Program-made: the position numbers and the translations under genes
Notes under the pieces: generated by a model
Database searches by the model: none
What the model was told of the DNA's origin: nothing
Seen by the model: only the letters and a program-made list of their open reading frames with translations
Assembly: GCF_026191915.1 (NCBI RefSeq)
Contig: NZ_JAIMBY010000002.1
Span: 372,001 to 436,000 of the forward strand
Direction: 5' to 3'
Source of the DNA: Acidiphilium sp. PA
GTDB lineage: Bacteria; Pseudomonadota; Alphaproteobacteria; Acetobacterales; Acetobacteraceae
DNA length: 64,000 bases
Part shown: positions 36,852 through 45,731 of the stretch, piece after piece
Numbering within the stretch: position 1 is the stretch's first letter
Layout of the letters: every line of letters starts with the position of its first letter

Positions 36852-37132
36852 AGCCGCATCTGGCAGCGCTCGATCGGCACCACAGCCGCGCATCTGGTTT
36901 CCGATCGATTGACGTTGCCGAATTGCCCCCCACTACATGATCCGCACGGTTGCACCGTCACGATCCGTTCCGCCACTTGGTTTGAGTGAGGCGACAACAG
37001 CCCGCTCGTATCGCGTCGATAACTTTTTCGTCGCCAGCGCCCACGCGCTCCCGCCCACGCGCTCCCGCCCAGGCGCCCCCGGCAGACCCGGCGCGGCCGC
37101 ATCACGGGCACAGGCGACGGTGTACCGTCTGG
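36852..37132. other. Non-coding stretch with a short tandem repeat
   Basis: No gene is supported here. A 14-base unit (CCACGCGCTCCCGC) is present twice in tandem at 37041-37054 and 37055-37068. Open frames crossing the region on either strand have no recognisable sequence. Confidence 0.5.
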
Positions 37133-37705
37133 TCACCCTCCGGCGCGACCCGTCCCCGTCGCACGCGACCGCGCGGATTGCGGCACCGGATATCGCGTCG
37201 TGGCGGCGAGCGCGATGGTGACGGGGCCATCCTTTGCAAGCGCGGCAGGAATGATGGCGCGACCGTCGGTCCAGCGGCCATCGGCTTCCACACCGTGCCA
37301 GCCTCGGGTGAGTGCGGGATGATCGAGCGGGATCATTTCGTCTCCCGCCTTGAGCGATTTGATTTTAACGCCGAGGGTTCGCCGGTCGCGCGGGTCCGGG
37401 CTCAGGTAGCCGGGGACCGCGGCGCGCGACTGGATGGTGACGCTGCCGTCCTGGCTGGTGTGGAGCGTAACGGCGGGATCGTCCGTAAGGGGTTGGCGGG
37501 CACGGCCAAGAATTCGCGCGCGGACTTGCGCCACCACGGGGCCCGATTCAACGAAGGGCGCGCAGCCCGTCTGTTCGCGCAGCGTCTGCGCGAAATCCGG
37601 GTGCAGTGTGAGTGCGCCGCCGCCATTGGCAAAAGCGTTGCGGTTGCCGGTTTCAAGATAGCTCTCGGCAGGAGTACCCTCGGCGTAGATTAATGCGGTC
37701 GCGGA
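37133..37705 (-). pseudogene. 3' remnant of a Hint-domain-type protein
   Basis: Reading from 37705 on the minus strand, one frame is open for about 190 codons and encodes a familiar C-terminal module. It includes YLETGNRNAFANGGGALTLH, PFVESGPVVAQVRARILGRA, RDRRTLGVKIKSL and RGWHGVEADGRWTDGRAIIP. This is the tail that I recall following the Hint domain in Acetobacteraceae Hint proteins. The Hint domain and the rest of the N-terminal part are absent: upstream is a stop at 37706-37708 and then A/T-rich unrelated sequence. The only in-frame start is an internal GTG at 37537. It is most likely a decayed fragment. Confidence 0.7.
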
Positions 37706-38159
37706 TCAGCCTGAAGGCCTGTTTCATTTATATATCGCCGGCAGCGAAAACTGCGCAAATTTTATATCAATAAGGCAACGATAGTCAAGCCATGTCAGGT
37801 AGAATAAGATCCTGGATACCGGATTTGGCACATTGTCCAGAAAATAGAGGCGCTTCGCAAACCACCCAAAATCAGGCGGATCGGTGCATGCGCGGCAGAT
37901 CTCAGCGCGCAGGATCGCCACTTTTCCTTGCCGCACGCAACTCAATCATAATCCAGCGCATCGTCGCGGTACATTTCGTTAAGAATGCCGCGTGTCGCGA
38001 GACCCTTATGCGGCGCGCCGACGCTCCGCCCGCCCCCAAAATGGAGACAGGAAGGCGGTGGCCATCAGTCCACGCCGGTTGGTCCAGCGTCCAACCGGTT
38101 CAGCATCGTAACCGGGCGGACCCATCCCCATATGACGGGTAAGACTTAGGAAATCACCG
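37706..38159. other. A/T-richer intergenic region
   Basis: These 454 bases separate the Hint-type remnant from a small membrane-protein gene. The part from 37700 to 37960 is A/T-rich (for example TTCATTTATATATCG). Open frames of 73 codons (minus) and 116 codons (plus) have no recognisable features and I do not call them. A promoter for the gene at 38160 should lie here but no consensus is evident. Confidence 0.5.
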
Positions 38160-38486
38160 ATGACCAATGCAATCCACGGTATCGTCTCCGTCCTTCTGGC
38201 GATCGCCGGGCTCGTGATGGGCTTCGTCGCCTATGTCGATGGATTGCTGGCGCGCCTCATGACCGGCATCGGCGTCCCGCCGCCTGTGCAGACCGTGCTG
38301 CTGGTCGTCGTTGCCGCTCTCCTGATCGTGCTGGCGGTCCGCCTGTTCGGCCGGTTCCTGGCCGCGCTGATCGTCATTCTGCTTGTCCTGCTGCTGATTG
38401 GCCGGATCGATCCGGGCCTCGCCGTTCCGCAGGGTCATCAGCCAGCATCGCTGCCCCGCCTGGACCAACCGGCCAAACCAGCTTAG
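38160..38486 (+). CDS. Small membrane protein, unknown function
   Basis: This 108-residue protein has hydrophobic segments at about residues 5-27, 44-62 and 64-82 (for example VLLVVVAALLIVLAVRLFG and LAALIVILLVLLLIG), so it is an inner-membrane protein with two or three helices and a short Pro-rich tail. No family was recognised. Its stop codon overlaps that of the convergent GGDEF-EAL gene by four bases (TTAG read from both strands). Confidence 0.65.
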   Translation: MTNAIHGIVSVLLAIAGLVMGFVAYVDGLLARLMTGIGVPPPVQTVLLVVVAALLIVLAVRLFGRFLAALIVILLVLLLIGRIDPGLAVPQGHQPASLPRLDQPAKPA

Positions 38487-41323
38487 CCCACGCCGGTCCC
38501 GCGCGCCACCGAGACCGATCCTCCGGCACGTCTGCGGCGGGGCGGCGAAATCGTCTCAGCGGCGGGCCGCGCTCTGGCGGCCGCCCCCTGTGCGACGATG
38601 GCCTCGCACAGCAAGGCGCGAACCCGGTCCGACGCAATCGAGACGGCCGAGATATCGAGCTCCGGCTGATCTGTCAGCGTCATCAGCGCCGCATAGGCGT
38701 CACCCAACGGCGTCCGGTCGAGACCGTTGCGCCGCAAGAACATCGTCAGCGACAAGGGAGACGACCGCCGCAGATGATGCCACACGGCCGGCTCGTCAGG
38801 TGCGAACAGAAACGCGCGCACCCAGCGAATGTGCATCGCGTAGGCGCCGAGCAGACTTCGCGGCTGGTCTTCGTGCGTGGGCGCCACGTGATCCGAAAGA
38901 AACTGTGTCAGCGCTGCAAGCGGCATCGGGCGCGCAATACCGAACCCCTGCGCCAGCGGTGCGCGCAGGATGCGCAGCGCATCGAGCATGTCGAGCGTCT
39001 CGACACCCTCGATGCACAGGCTCAACCCCAGGCTCGCCGCCATCGTGATGTTGCTGGCGAGCGAAACCAGATTGTTCGGATTGCTCATCACATCGGCCAG
39101 AAACGCCCGGTCGATCTTGAGGTGATCGACCTGCAATGTCTGAACCCGCTGGATCGTCGAGAACTCGATCCCCAGGTCATCGATCGCGATGGCAACCCCG
39201 CGCCGGCGCAATCGGCCCAATCGCTCCTGAGCGACATCGGGATCGGAAAACTCATGGCTTTCCAATATTTCGACGACCAATCTTGCCGGTGCGATTCCGC
39301 TGCCGGCCAGCGCGGCCTCGATCATCGGCAGCACCGAGCCCCGGGTCAGCACTTCGGCGTCGACATTGATCGACAGATGCAACGCCGGGGCAACGAAGGC
39401 CAGCTGCTGCAACGCCGCAATCCCCTGGCGCAGGACGACATCGAACAGCATCTCACGATCCTCGGCGTTGAAATCAGGCAGGAACACCCCGGGTGCGATG
39501 ACGTCCTCCCCGTCGCGCAGCCGCGCGAGCGCCTCGATCGCCGTGACCGTTCCGGTTCTGACCGTGATGATCGGTTGAAAATGAACCTCTACCGACCGGC
39601 TGTGTAACAAGGCCCGGTAGCGCGATTGCGCCGGCGCGGCGCCGATGAGCGCCTGATAGGTTTCCCAGAACCGGGTTCGCGTCGCCTTTGCCGCCTTGCT
39701 GGCATAGAGCGCGATATCGGCGTGGCGGATCAAGGTTTCCGGCGGTTCGCGATCGGCGGGATAAAATGTGAACCCCAGACTGGCCTTGAGCACGACCCAT
39801 TCGCCATGATCGAGTTCGATCGGCTGCGCGATGATGGCTCCCAGCCGGTCGCAAAATCCATTGAGCCGTTCGATGGAGTTCAGATCCTCGATGATCAGGG
39901 CGAACTCATCGCCGCCGAGCCGCGCCACGAAATCGACATCACGCAACGCACCGCGCAGCCTTCGGGCGAGCGTGCACAACACCGTGTCGCCGGCAGCGTG
40001 CCCGTAACAGTCGTTGATCGGTTTGAAATTATCCAGATCGAGTATGCCCAGCCCGATCACGGTGCCATGGCGGCCGGCATGCGTCAGCACCACCGGCAGG
40101 GTTTCCTCGAAAGCGCGGCGATTGGGCAGGTTGGTCAGCTTGTCGTGCCGCGCGATCATGCTCTGGTGTTCGCGCTCGGCCCGCAGCGCCGCCTTGAGAT
40201 CGACCTGGTCGAGCGCGCGGCCGATATTGTTCGCAAGCTGGCTGATCAGCCGCCGCGTGTCGCCGTCGATCACCGCATTATCCTCGGAGACCAGGAACAA
40301 CACGGCAAACAGCGCGCTAGCCCGATGGATCGGCGCGGCCGCGGCCGACTGCCAGCCGCCGCGCACCGCAAACTCGCGCCACGGCCTCAGCCGGCTCAGC
40401 GACGCGTAATCGTCGGCGGTCTGCAACACCCCGGTTTTCCAGGCCAGAACACCCAGCAATTGCTGGCTGTCATCCTGATCGAGCGGTTGAGCCAGCCCCC
40501 GCACGTCCGCAGCCGCCTTGCCGTGAGCGATCGCATAACCGAACATGCCATCTCGATCGACCTGCCCGATCGCCGCGCAACTGAACAGATCGGTCTCGCT
40601 CAACCGCTTGCAGATCCCGCGCAGGACCGAGGCTTCGCTGGCCGGATCGAGCAGGGTTTCAACGCCCACCAGCAAGGTATCGAGCAGCCGGTTCGCGCGC
40701 AGTAACGCCCGATGGTGCAGCCGGGTCTCGATCGCGGTCCCGATCACGCGGCCGAATTCGCTCAGCACGCCAACCGGCCAGTTCAGCTGAAAAAACGCCG
40801 GCTCGCCGGAGTAAAGACTGAGGATGCGATGAGCTCCGTTCACCCCGGTCAAGGGTATCGATGCACTGACCCGCAACCCCAGACGCAGCCAATCCTTTCG
40901 CCAGGGGTCCAGCCCCTCCTCATGGACGACATCCTCCGACAGGACGGCCGTGCCGCTGCGCCACGCGCGGCCAGCCGGCCCGAGCGACCGGCTCCCCTCA
41001 TGCAGATCGACCATCTGCGCCGGATCGCTGATCACCGCGGCATACGGGCCGCGCACCACCTCCGGCACCAGGCGCCCATCATCGTTCGGATGGCCGATCC
41101 AGGCAGCATCGATGCCGGGAATCGTCATCAGCATATCGAGCAGGCTTTCCATAAACCCGATCGGGTCCAGCGGCGCGACCAGCAGCCGGTCCAGCCCCGG
41201 CAGCGACCGCCACGGCAACTCGGATGTCCCGGCCACCACCGCGACAGGCATGGGTGCGGCCAAGCCGCCGCGTTTCCGGGCCAAGCAGACAATCCCTCCG
41301 GCTGCGGCAGACCCGATTGTCAC
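38483..41323 (-). CDS. GAF-GAF-GGDEF-EAL cyclic-di-GMP enzyme
   Basis: This is a large soluble signalling protein of up to 946 residues; starts at 41323 or 41251 are possible. Two GAF-like sensor regions (about residues 55-200 and 210-375) precede a diguanylate cyclase domain with an intact RLGGDEFALI active site and an RDVD inhibitory-site motif. An EAL phosphodiesterase domain follows, keeping EAL, INVD, DD, LKIDRAF, EGVET and QGF, with the loop normally DDFGTGYSS reading DDLGIEFST. The last 150 residues are an extra helical region. It probably both makes and breaks cyclic-di-GMP in response to a small ligand. Confidence 0.92.
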   Translation of the reverse strand: MTIGSAAAGGIVCLARKRGGLAAPMPVAVVAGTSELPWRSLPGLDRLLVAPLDPIGFMESLLDMLMTIPGIDAAWIGHPNDDGRLVPEVVRGPYAAVISDPAQMVDLHEGSRSLGPAGRAWRSGTAVLSEDVVHEEGLDPWRKDWLRLGLRVSASIPLTGVNGAHRILSLYSGEPAFFQLNWPVGVLSEFGRVIGTAIETRLHHRALLRANRLLDTLLVGVETLLDPASEASVLRGICKRLSETDLFSCAAIGQVDRDGMFGYAIAHGKAAADVRGLAQPLDQDDSQQLLGVLAWKTGVLQTADDYASLSRLRPWREFAVRGGWQSAAAAPIHRASALFAVLFLVSEDNAVIDGDTRRLISQLANNIGRALDQVDLKAALRAEREHQSMIARHDKLTNLPNRRAFEETLPVVLTHAGRHGTVIGLGILDLDNFKPINDCYGHAAGDTVLCTLARRLRGALRDVDFVARLGGDEFALIIEDLNSIERLNGFCDRLGAIIAQPIELDHGEWVVLKASLGFTFYPADREPPETLIRHADIALYASKAAKATRTRFWETYQALIGAAPAQSRYRALLHSRSVEVHFQPIITVRTGTVTAIEALARLRDGEDVIAPGVFLPDFNAEDREMLFDVVLRQGIAALQQLAFVAPALHLSINVDAEVLTRGSVLPMIEAALAGSGIAPARLVVEILESHEFSDPDVAQERLGRLRRRGVAIAIDDLGIEFSTIQRVQTLQVDHLKIDRAFLADVMSNPNNLVSLASNITMAASLGLSLCIEGVETLDMLDALRILRAPLAQGFGIARPMPLAALTQFLSDHVAPTHEDQPRSLLGAYAMHIRWVRAFLFAPDEPAVWHHLRRSSPLSLTMFLRRNGLDRTPLGDAYAALMTLTDQPELDISAVSIASDRVRALLCEAIVAQGAAARARPAAETISPPRRRRAGGSVSVARGTGVG

Positions 41324-41525
41324 GCCGAGACACGCCGGCGAAACCTACCGGCAAATCCTTAACAAATCCCTTATAAGACGCGATGAATTTCCACGGTAAA
41401 CCCGCATACGCCGGCCCTGCCTCGCACCCTCGGCCGATCCCGGCACCCGGCTGCGGCAGCGGTCCCGGCCGATCAGGCTCGAGCCGATCCGCCACGCCAA
41501 CGGCCGGAATTCGTTCGCCCTTCTC

Positions 41526-42461
41526 TCATGAGAAATCCGCCGCCAACCTCTCCCTCGCCTCCCCCGCATCCCGCACAATCTGCGCCTTCAGCGCGGCAAA
41601 ACTCTCGAATTTCCGCTCATCGCGCATGAAATGATGCAGCGCCACCGCCAGCTCCTGCCCATACAGATCACCCTCGAAATCGAACAGATGCGCCTCGAGC
41701 CGCGCAATCGCCCCTTCCGCCACGGTCGGGCGCCGGCCGATATTGGCAACCCCGCGCACCACGCGCCCATCCGGCAGCGTCGCGGTCACCGCGTAAACCC
41801 CGCGCGCCGGTTCAAGGTGCCGTCCCAGCGCGATATTGGCGGTCGGAAACCCGATCGTGCGGCCCCGCGCATCACCATGGGTCACCACGCCGCGAATCGC
41901 GTGCGGCCGTCCCAGCAGCGCGGCCGCGCGCTCAGGGTAGCCATCCTGCAGCAGGCGGCGGATGCGCGTCGAGGAAATCGGCCCTTCCGCATCATCGAGA
42001 TGCGGCACGATCGACAGCCCGATGCCGCGCGCCTCCGCCTCGGTCCGCAGCAGCGCCACATCGCCACCCCGCCGATGACCAAACGCGAAATCCGCCCCAC
42101 AGGCGAGGTGGCAGGCGCCGATACCCCGGTCCAGGATGTCGGCGATGAAGTCGCTCGCCGCGATCATCGCAAACGCGCGGTCGAAACTCAGCTCATAGAG
42201 AATATCGACCCCCTGCGCCTCCAGCGCGGCGGCGCGTTCGGCTTCGAGCGTCAGGCGGAACGGCGGATCATCGGGGCGAAAAAACTCGCGCGGATGCGGC
42301 GCAAAACTCAAAACCGCGCGCGGCGCATCCGGCCGCGCCGCATGCGCCGCCTGCAGGACCCTGATATGCCCGCGATGCACGCCATCGAAATTCCCCAGCG
42401 CGACCGAGGCACCGCGCGCCTCCGCCGGCACCGCGCGCCAGTCGCGCACGATACGGATCAT
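41526..42461 (-). CDS. ribF: Bifunctional riboflavin kinase / FAD synthetase
   Basis: RibF phosphorylates riboflavin to FMN and adenylates it to FAD. The N-terminal nucleotidyltransferase domain shows VALGNFDGVHRGHIRVL (the HxGH-type site) and LACGADFAFGHRRGGDV. The C-terminal kinase domain has GRTIGFPTANIAL and ARGVYAV. The ATG at 42461 overlaps the stop of the MaoC gene (ATGA); the longer frame up to 42956 is out-of-frame translation of that gene. Length is 311 residues, normal for the family. Confidence 0.96.
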   Translation of the reverse strand: MIRIVRDWRAVPAEARGASVALGNFDGVHRGHIRVLQAAHAARPDAPRAVLSFAPHPREFFRPDDPPFRLTLEAERAAALEAQGVDILYELSFDRAFAMIAASDFIADILDRGIGACHLACGADFAFGHRRGGDVALLRTEAEARGIGLSIVPHLDDAEGPISSTRIRRLLQDGYPERAAALLGRPHAIRGVVTHGDARGRTIGFPTANIALGRHLEPARGVYAVTATLPDGRVVRGVANIGRRPTVAEGAIARLEAHLFDFEGDLYGQELAVALHHFMRDERKFESFAALKAQIVRDAGEARERLAADFS

Positions 42462-42916
42462 TCGGCGGCGCGCGGCGTTTCGGCCGCCGCGACCACGGCT
42501 TCGCCGGGCGGAATCACCACGGCCTCGCCTTCGATCACCACCTTGCCACGCACCAGGCAGCGCGTGCGCATGGTGGCGCGCTTGCGCGCATGGTCGAGTG
42601 CTGCAACTTCGACAACGGCGGTCACCGTCTCGCCGATCCGCACCGGCGCGCGAAACCGCATCGACTGGGTGAGATAGATCGTGCCAAGCCCCGGCAGCAC
42701 GGTGCCAAGCACGGCCGAAATCAGGCTGCCGCATAGCATCCCATGCGCGACGCGGCCCTTGAACAAGGTTTCCGCCGCGAGCTCCTCGTTCAGATGAACC
42801 GGGTTGGTATCCATCGAAACGGCTGAGAACAGCAGAATATCGGCCTCGGTGATGGTCTTGCCGAGCGAGGCGGTCTGACCGATTTGTAACTGCTCGAAGG
42901 GTACGCAGGAAGGCAT
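42458..42916 (-). CDS. MaoC-family (R)-specific enoyl-CoA hydratase (PhaJ-like)
   Basis: This hot-dog-fold hydratase has 152 residues. The catalytic Asp-x5-His motif is in SMDTNPVHLNEE, followed by FKGRVAHGMLCGSLIS. Such enzymes hydrate enoyl-CoA to (R)-3-hydroxyacyl-CoA, which can feed PHA synthase, and a phaC is 13 kb away. From the ATG at 42916 there is a GGAG seven bases upstream; the frame extends further but the added part is not homologous. It is coupled to ribF by a four-base overlap and is divergent from the DUF2125 gene. Confidence 0.9.
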   Translation of the reverse strand: MPSCVPFEQLQIGQTASLGKTITEADILLFSAVSMDTNPVHLNEELAAETLFKGRVAHGMLCGSLISAVLGTVLPGLGTIYLTQSMRFRAPVRIGETVTAVVEVAALDHARKRATMRTRCLVRGKVVIEGEAVVIPPGEAVVAAAETPRAAE

Positions 42917-43073
42917 GGGCAACTCCAGTGTGCCGGAATGGGTCAGGCGTTGGCACATGGCCCCGGATCGCCCATTTGGGTCAAGTCTCGGCCGCCGGCT
43001 GCCCCGGTCATTGGCCAAGCCGGGCCGCGGCGGGTATGGTGGCGCGGCCGGTCTGGCCCCGAAAGGATGATTG

Positions 43074-44240
43074 ATGCGCGGTGTGTTGCGGTTCCTGGTT
43101 CTGCTGATCGTCGTTCTCGCCATCGCCTATCTCGGTGCCTGGTGGTACGTCCAGGGCCGCATGGCGATGGCGTTCCGCGCCCAGGAGCACGTGCTGCGCC
43201 AGGCCGGCTGGACCGTCAGCCACGGCGCCACCGCGCGCGGCTCCTCGCCGCTGGCGGCGACCTACACCGTCACCGACCTCACCCTGAGCCCGCCCGATCG
43301 CGGCCTGCCCACACCGAAGATCACCCTGCCCAGTTTCACGATGCGCGCGAAGATCACCGCCCCCTTCACGCTCGACATCGCGCTCCCGCTCGCCTGGCAC
43401 GTCGCCATGTCGCAGGGCCCGGCCTTCACGCTGCAATTCACCACCATCAGCGATCGATACCATTTCGACCCCAACGCCCTGCTCGGCCACGCGCCGGACC
43501 CGCTGCGCGCAGGCACGCTGAATTTCACCGGCATGCGGATCGACAGCGCCGATACCAATTTCACCCTGATCAGCCTCGCCTCCCTCAATACCGATTTCAC
43601 GCGCAACCCCGCCGCCGGGCGCGGCGATACCGCCTTCACCATGCATGAAACCCTCACCGGCCTTGCTTTGTCACCCATTTTCGTCACCCTCGCGCATCTG
43701 CCGTTCGATGGTAAACTGGCCTCCCTGCACCTCGCTGCCGATTTTTCCGGCCCGCAACTGCCGCCCTTCACGCAATCGGTGCTGCCGCCCCAGACCGCCG
43801 GCGTGACGACCAACCCCGATGCCGCCGTCGCCGCCTGGCAGCAACTCGGCCCTGCCGTGCACGACTGGGCCCGCCACGGCGGCCACGGTGATTTCACCCT
43901 CGCGGTCGATCTCGGACCGCTCAAGGCCCATGCCCACGGCAATTTCGGCTTCGACCCCGGCGTGCAGCCCGCCGGCAAGGCGACCCTGGTGGCCGATGGC
44001 GTGGGCGCCTTCCTCGGCGACCTCGCCAACGCCTATCCCGCGGCCGTGGGCGTCATCAGCGCGCTCTCCGCGCAGACCGCCCCCTACATGAGCAAAGGGG
44101 CGTCGGATGCCCAGCGCCTGACCGTGCATTTCGCCCTGGCCGGCGGCGTGCTGACCGCCAACGGCAAAAAAGCCGCCACCGTGCCGCCGCTGGTCTGGCC
44201 GGCCCCGGCAGCCGCGCCGGCAGCCGCACCGGCCAAGTGA
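43074..44240 (+). CDS. DUF2125-family protein
   Basis: This 388-residue protein is anchored by an N-terminal hydrophobic helix (VLRFLVLLIVVLAIAYLGAWW) with the rest most likely in the periplasm. The beta-rich body (TYTVTDLTLSPPDRGLPTPK, KAHAHGNFGFDPGVQPAGKA) and the overall architecture match DUF2125 proteins of alphaproteobacteria, whose function is unknown. The C terminus is an Ala/Pro-rich tail. It is the first gene of a probable operon with an MFS exporter 13 bases downstream and an ABC exporter after that. Confidence 0.85.
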   Translation: MRGVLRFLVLLIVVLAIAYLGAWWYVQGRMAMAFRAQEHVLRQAGWTVSHGATARGSSPLAATYTVTDLTLSPPDRGLPTPKITLPSFTMRAKITAPFTLDIALPLAWHVAMSQGPAFTLQFTTISDRYHFDPNALLGHAPDPLRAGTLNFTGMRIDSADTNFTLISLASLNTDFTRNPAAGRGDTAFTMHETLTGLALSPIFVTLAHLPFDGKLASLHLAADFSGPQLPPFTQSVLPPQTAGVTTNPDAAVAAWQQLGPAVHDWARHGGHGDFTLAVDLGPLKAHAHGNFGFDPGVQPAGKATLVADGVGAFLGDLANAYPAAVGVISALSAQTAPYMSKGASDAQRLTVHFALAGGVLTANGKKAATVPPLVWPAPAAAPAAAPAK

Positions 44241-44253
44241 CCGCCGGCCGCCG

Positions 44254-45723
44254 ATGATCGATGCCGAGGACGACGACCGTTCCGCGCTGACGACGCGGCA
44301 GATGCGCATCACCGCCCTCATCGTGGCGACCGCGCTGTTCATGCAGAATCTCGACAGTACCATCGTCGCCACCGCGCTGCCGGCGATGGCGAAAAGCTTC
44401 CACGCCGACCCGCTGCACATGAGCCTCGCACTCACCTCCTATCTGCTCTCGCTCGCGGTGTTCATCCCCGCCTCGGGCTGGTTCGCCGACCGTTTCGGCA
44501 GCCGCACGGTGTTCCGCGCGGCGATCCTGATCTTCACGATCGGCTCGGTCTTCTGCGGCCTCGCCCACAGCCTCGGCGAACTCATCGCCGCCCGCATCCT
44601 CCAGGGCGTCGGCGGCTCGATGATGGTGCCGGTCGGCCGGCTGCTGCTGCTGAAATCGGTCCGCCGGCGCGACATGCTCGCCGCAACCTCCTGGCTCACC
44701 ATGCCCGCCCTGATCGGCCCGATCATCGGCCCGCCGCTCGGCGGCTTCATCGTCACCTATGTCTCCTGGCGCTGGACCTTCGACATCAACGTGCCGATCG
44801 GGCTGATCGGCATCATCGCCGTCAGCCTGTTCATCCGCGAAGTGCGCGACAGCGAACACGCCGGCCGGCTCGACATCATCGGCCTGATCCTGTCCGGCCT
44901 CGCCATGGCGCTGGTGATGGCGGGCATCGAAACCATCGGGCGCGGCATCATCCCGCTGCCCTGGAGCCTCGCCTGCTTCGCGGTCGGCGGCGCATCCGGC
45001 TGGGCCTACTGGCGCCACGCGCAGCACCACGAACATCCGGTGCTCGATCTCACCCTGATGAAGATCGACACCTTCGCCAATTCCACCATCGCCGGCAGTT
45101 TCTTCCGCGTGCTGGCCGGCGCCATGCCGTTTCTGCTGCCGCTCATGCTGCAACTCGGTTTCGGCGAATCGGCCGCCAAAAGCGGCACCGTCACCTTCGC
45201 CGCCGCCATCGGCGCCCTGGCCATGAAGCCGCTCGCCCAGCCCATCCTGCGCCGCTTCGGCTTTCGGCTGTCCATGGTCGGCTTCGGCCTGCTCTCGGTC
45301 GCCTTCACCGCCGCCTGCGCCGCGTTCCGCCCGTCATGGCCGGTCCTCGCCCTCGATGCCGTCCTGCTGATCGGCGGCGTGTTCCGCTCGCTGCAATTCA
45401 CCGCCTTCAACACCATCGCCTACGCCGATGTGCCGCGCAGCCGCATGAGTGCCGCGACCAGTTTCTACGCAACCTTCCAGCAGATCACGATCACCCTGGG
45501 CATCTCGATCGCGGCCGGCTCGCTCGAGGTCGCCACCGCCCTGTCCGGCCACGCGGCCCCCAGCATCGCCGATTATTCCTGGGCCTTCATCATCATCAGC
45601 GCGATCGGCCTGGTCTCGGTGCCGATCTGCGCCCGCCTCGCCGCCGAAGCGGGCGAGGATGTCAGCGGCCACCACGCCGCACCCGCGCCGCACGTTGACC
45701 TGCCGCAAGGCCCGCGCCACTAG
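44254..45723 (+). CDS. DHA2-family (EmrB/QacA-type) MFS exporter
   Basis: This is a 489-residue drug:proton antiporter-type protein with about 14 transmembrane helices. The N terminus ALFMQNLDSTIVATALPAMA with the motif D1 Asp, and the helix-5 motif C segment (ALIGPIIGPPLGGFIV), define the DHA2 group. Its substrate, likely a hydrophobic or cationic toxin, is not predictable. It lies between the DUF2125 and ABC-exporter genes on the same strand. Confidence 0.9.
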   Translation: MIDAEDDDRSALTTRQMRITALIVATALFMQNLDSTIVATALPAMAKSFHADPLHMSLALTSYLLSLAVFIPASGWFADRFGSRTVFRAAILIFTIGSVFCGLAHSLGELIAARILQGVGGSMMVPVGRLLLLKSVRRRDMLAATSWLTMPALIGPIIGPPLGGFIVTYVSWRWTFDINVPIGLIGIIAVSLFIREVRDSEHAGRLDIIGLILSGLAMALVMAGIETIGRGIIPLPWSLACFAVGGASGWAYWRHAQHHEHPVLDLTLMKIDTFANSTIAGSFFRVLAGAMPFLLPLMLQLGFGESAAKSGTVTFAAAIGALAMKPLAQPILRRFGFRLSMVGFGLLSVAFTAACAAFRPSWPVLALDAVLLIGGVFRSLQFTAFNTIAYADVPRSRMSAATSFYATFQQITITLGISIAAGSLEVATALSGHAAPSIADYSWAFIIISAIGLVSVPICARLAAEAGEDVSGHHAAPAPHVDLPQGPRH

Positions 45724-45731
45724 GAGCGCCG

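Noticed and set aside
37041-37068. Two tandem 14-base units as a possible CRISPR or iteron
   Set aside because: Only two copies, no spacers and no associated genes; it is just a short tandem duplication.
36698-37111. 137-codon minus-strand frame as a possible transposase remnant
   Set aside because: The peptide is mostly opposite the SRAP gene and has no transposase motif that I can support.
37724-38142. Short open frames of 73 (minus) and 116 (plus) codons
   Set aside because: No homology, no start signal and mixed composition; the sequence appears non-coding.
35642-38159. Integrative element at tRNA-Glu
   Set aside because: No integrase gene and no repeated tRNA 3' end was found downstream. 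The 15-bp repeat starts in recJ, not in the tRNA.
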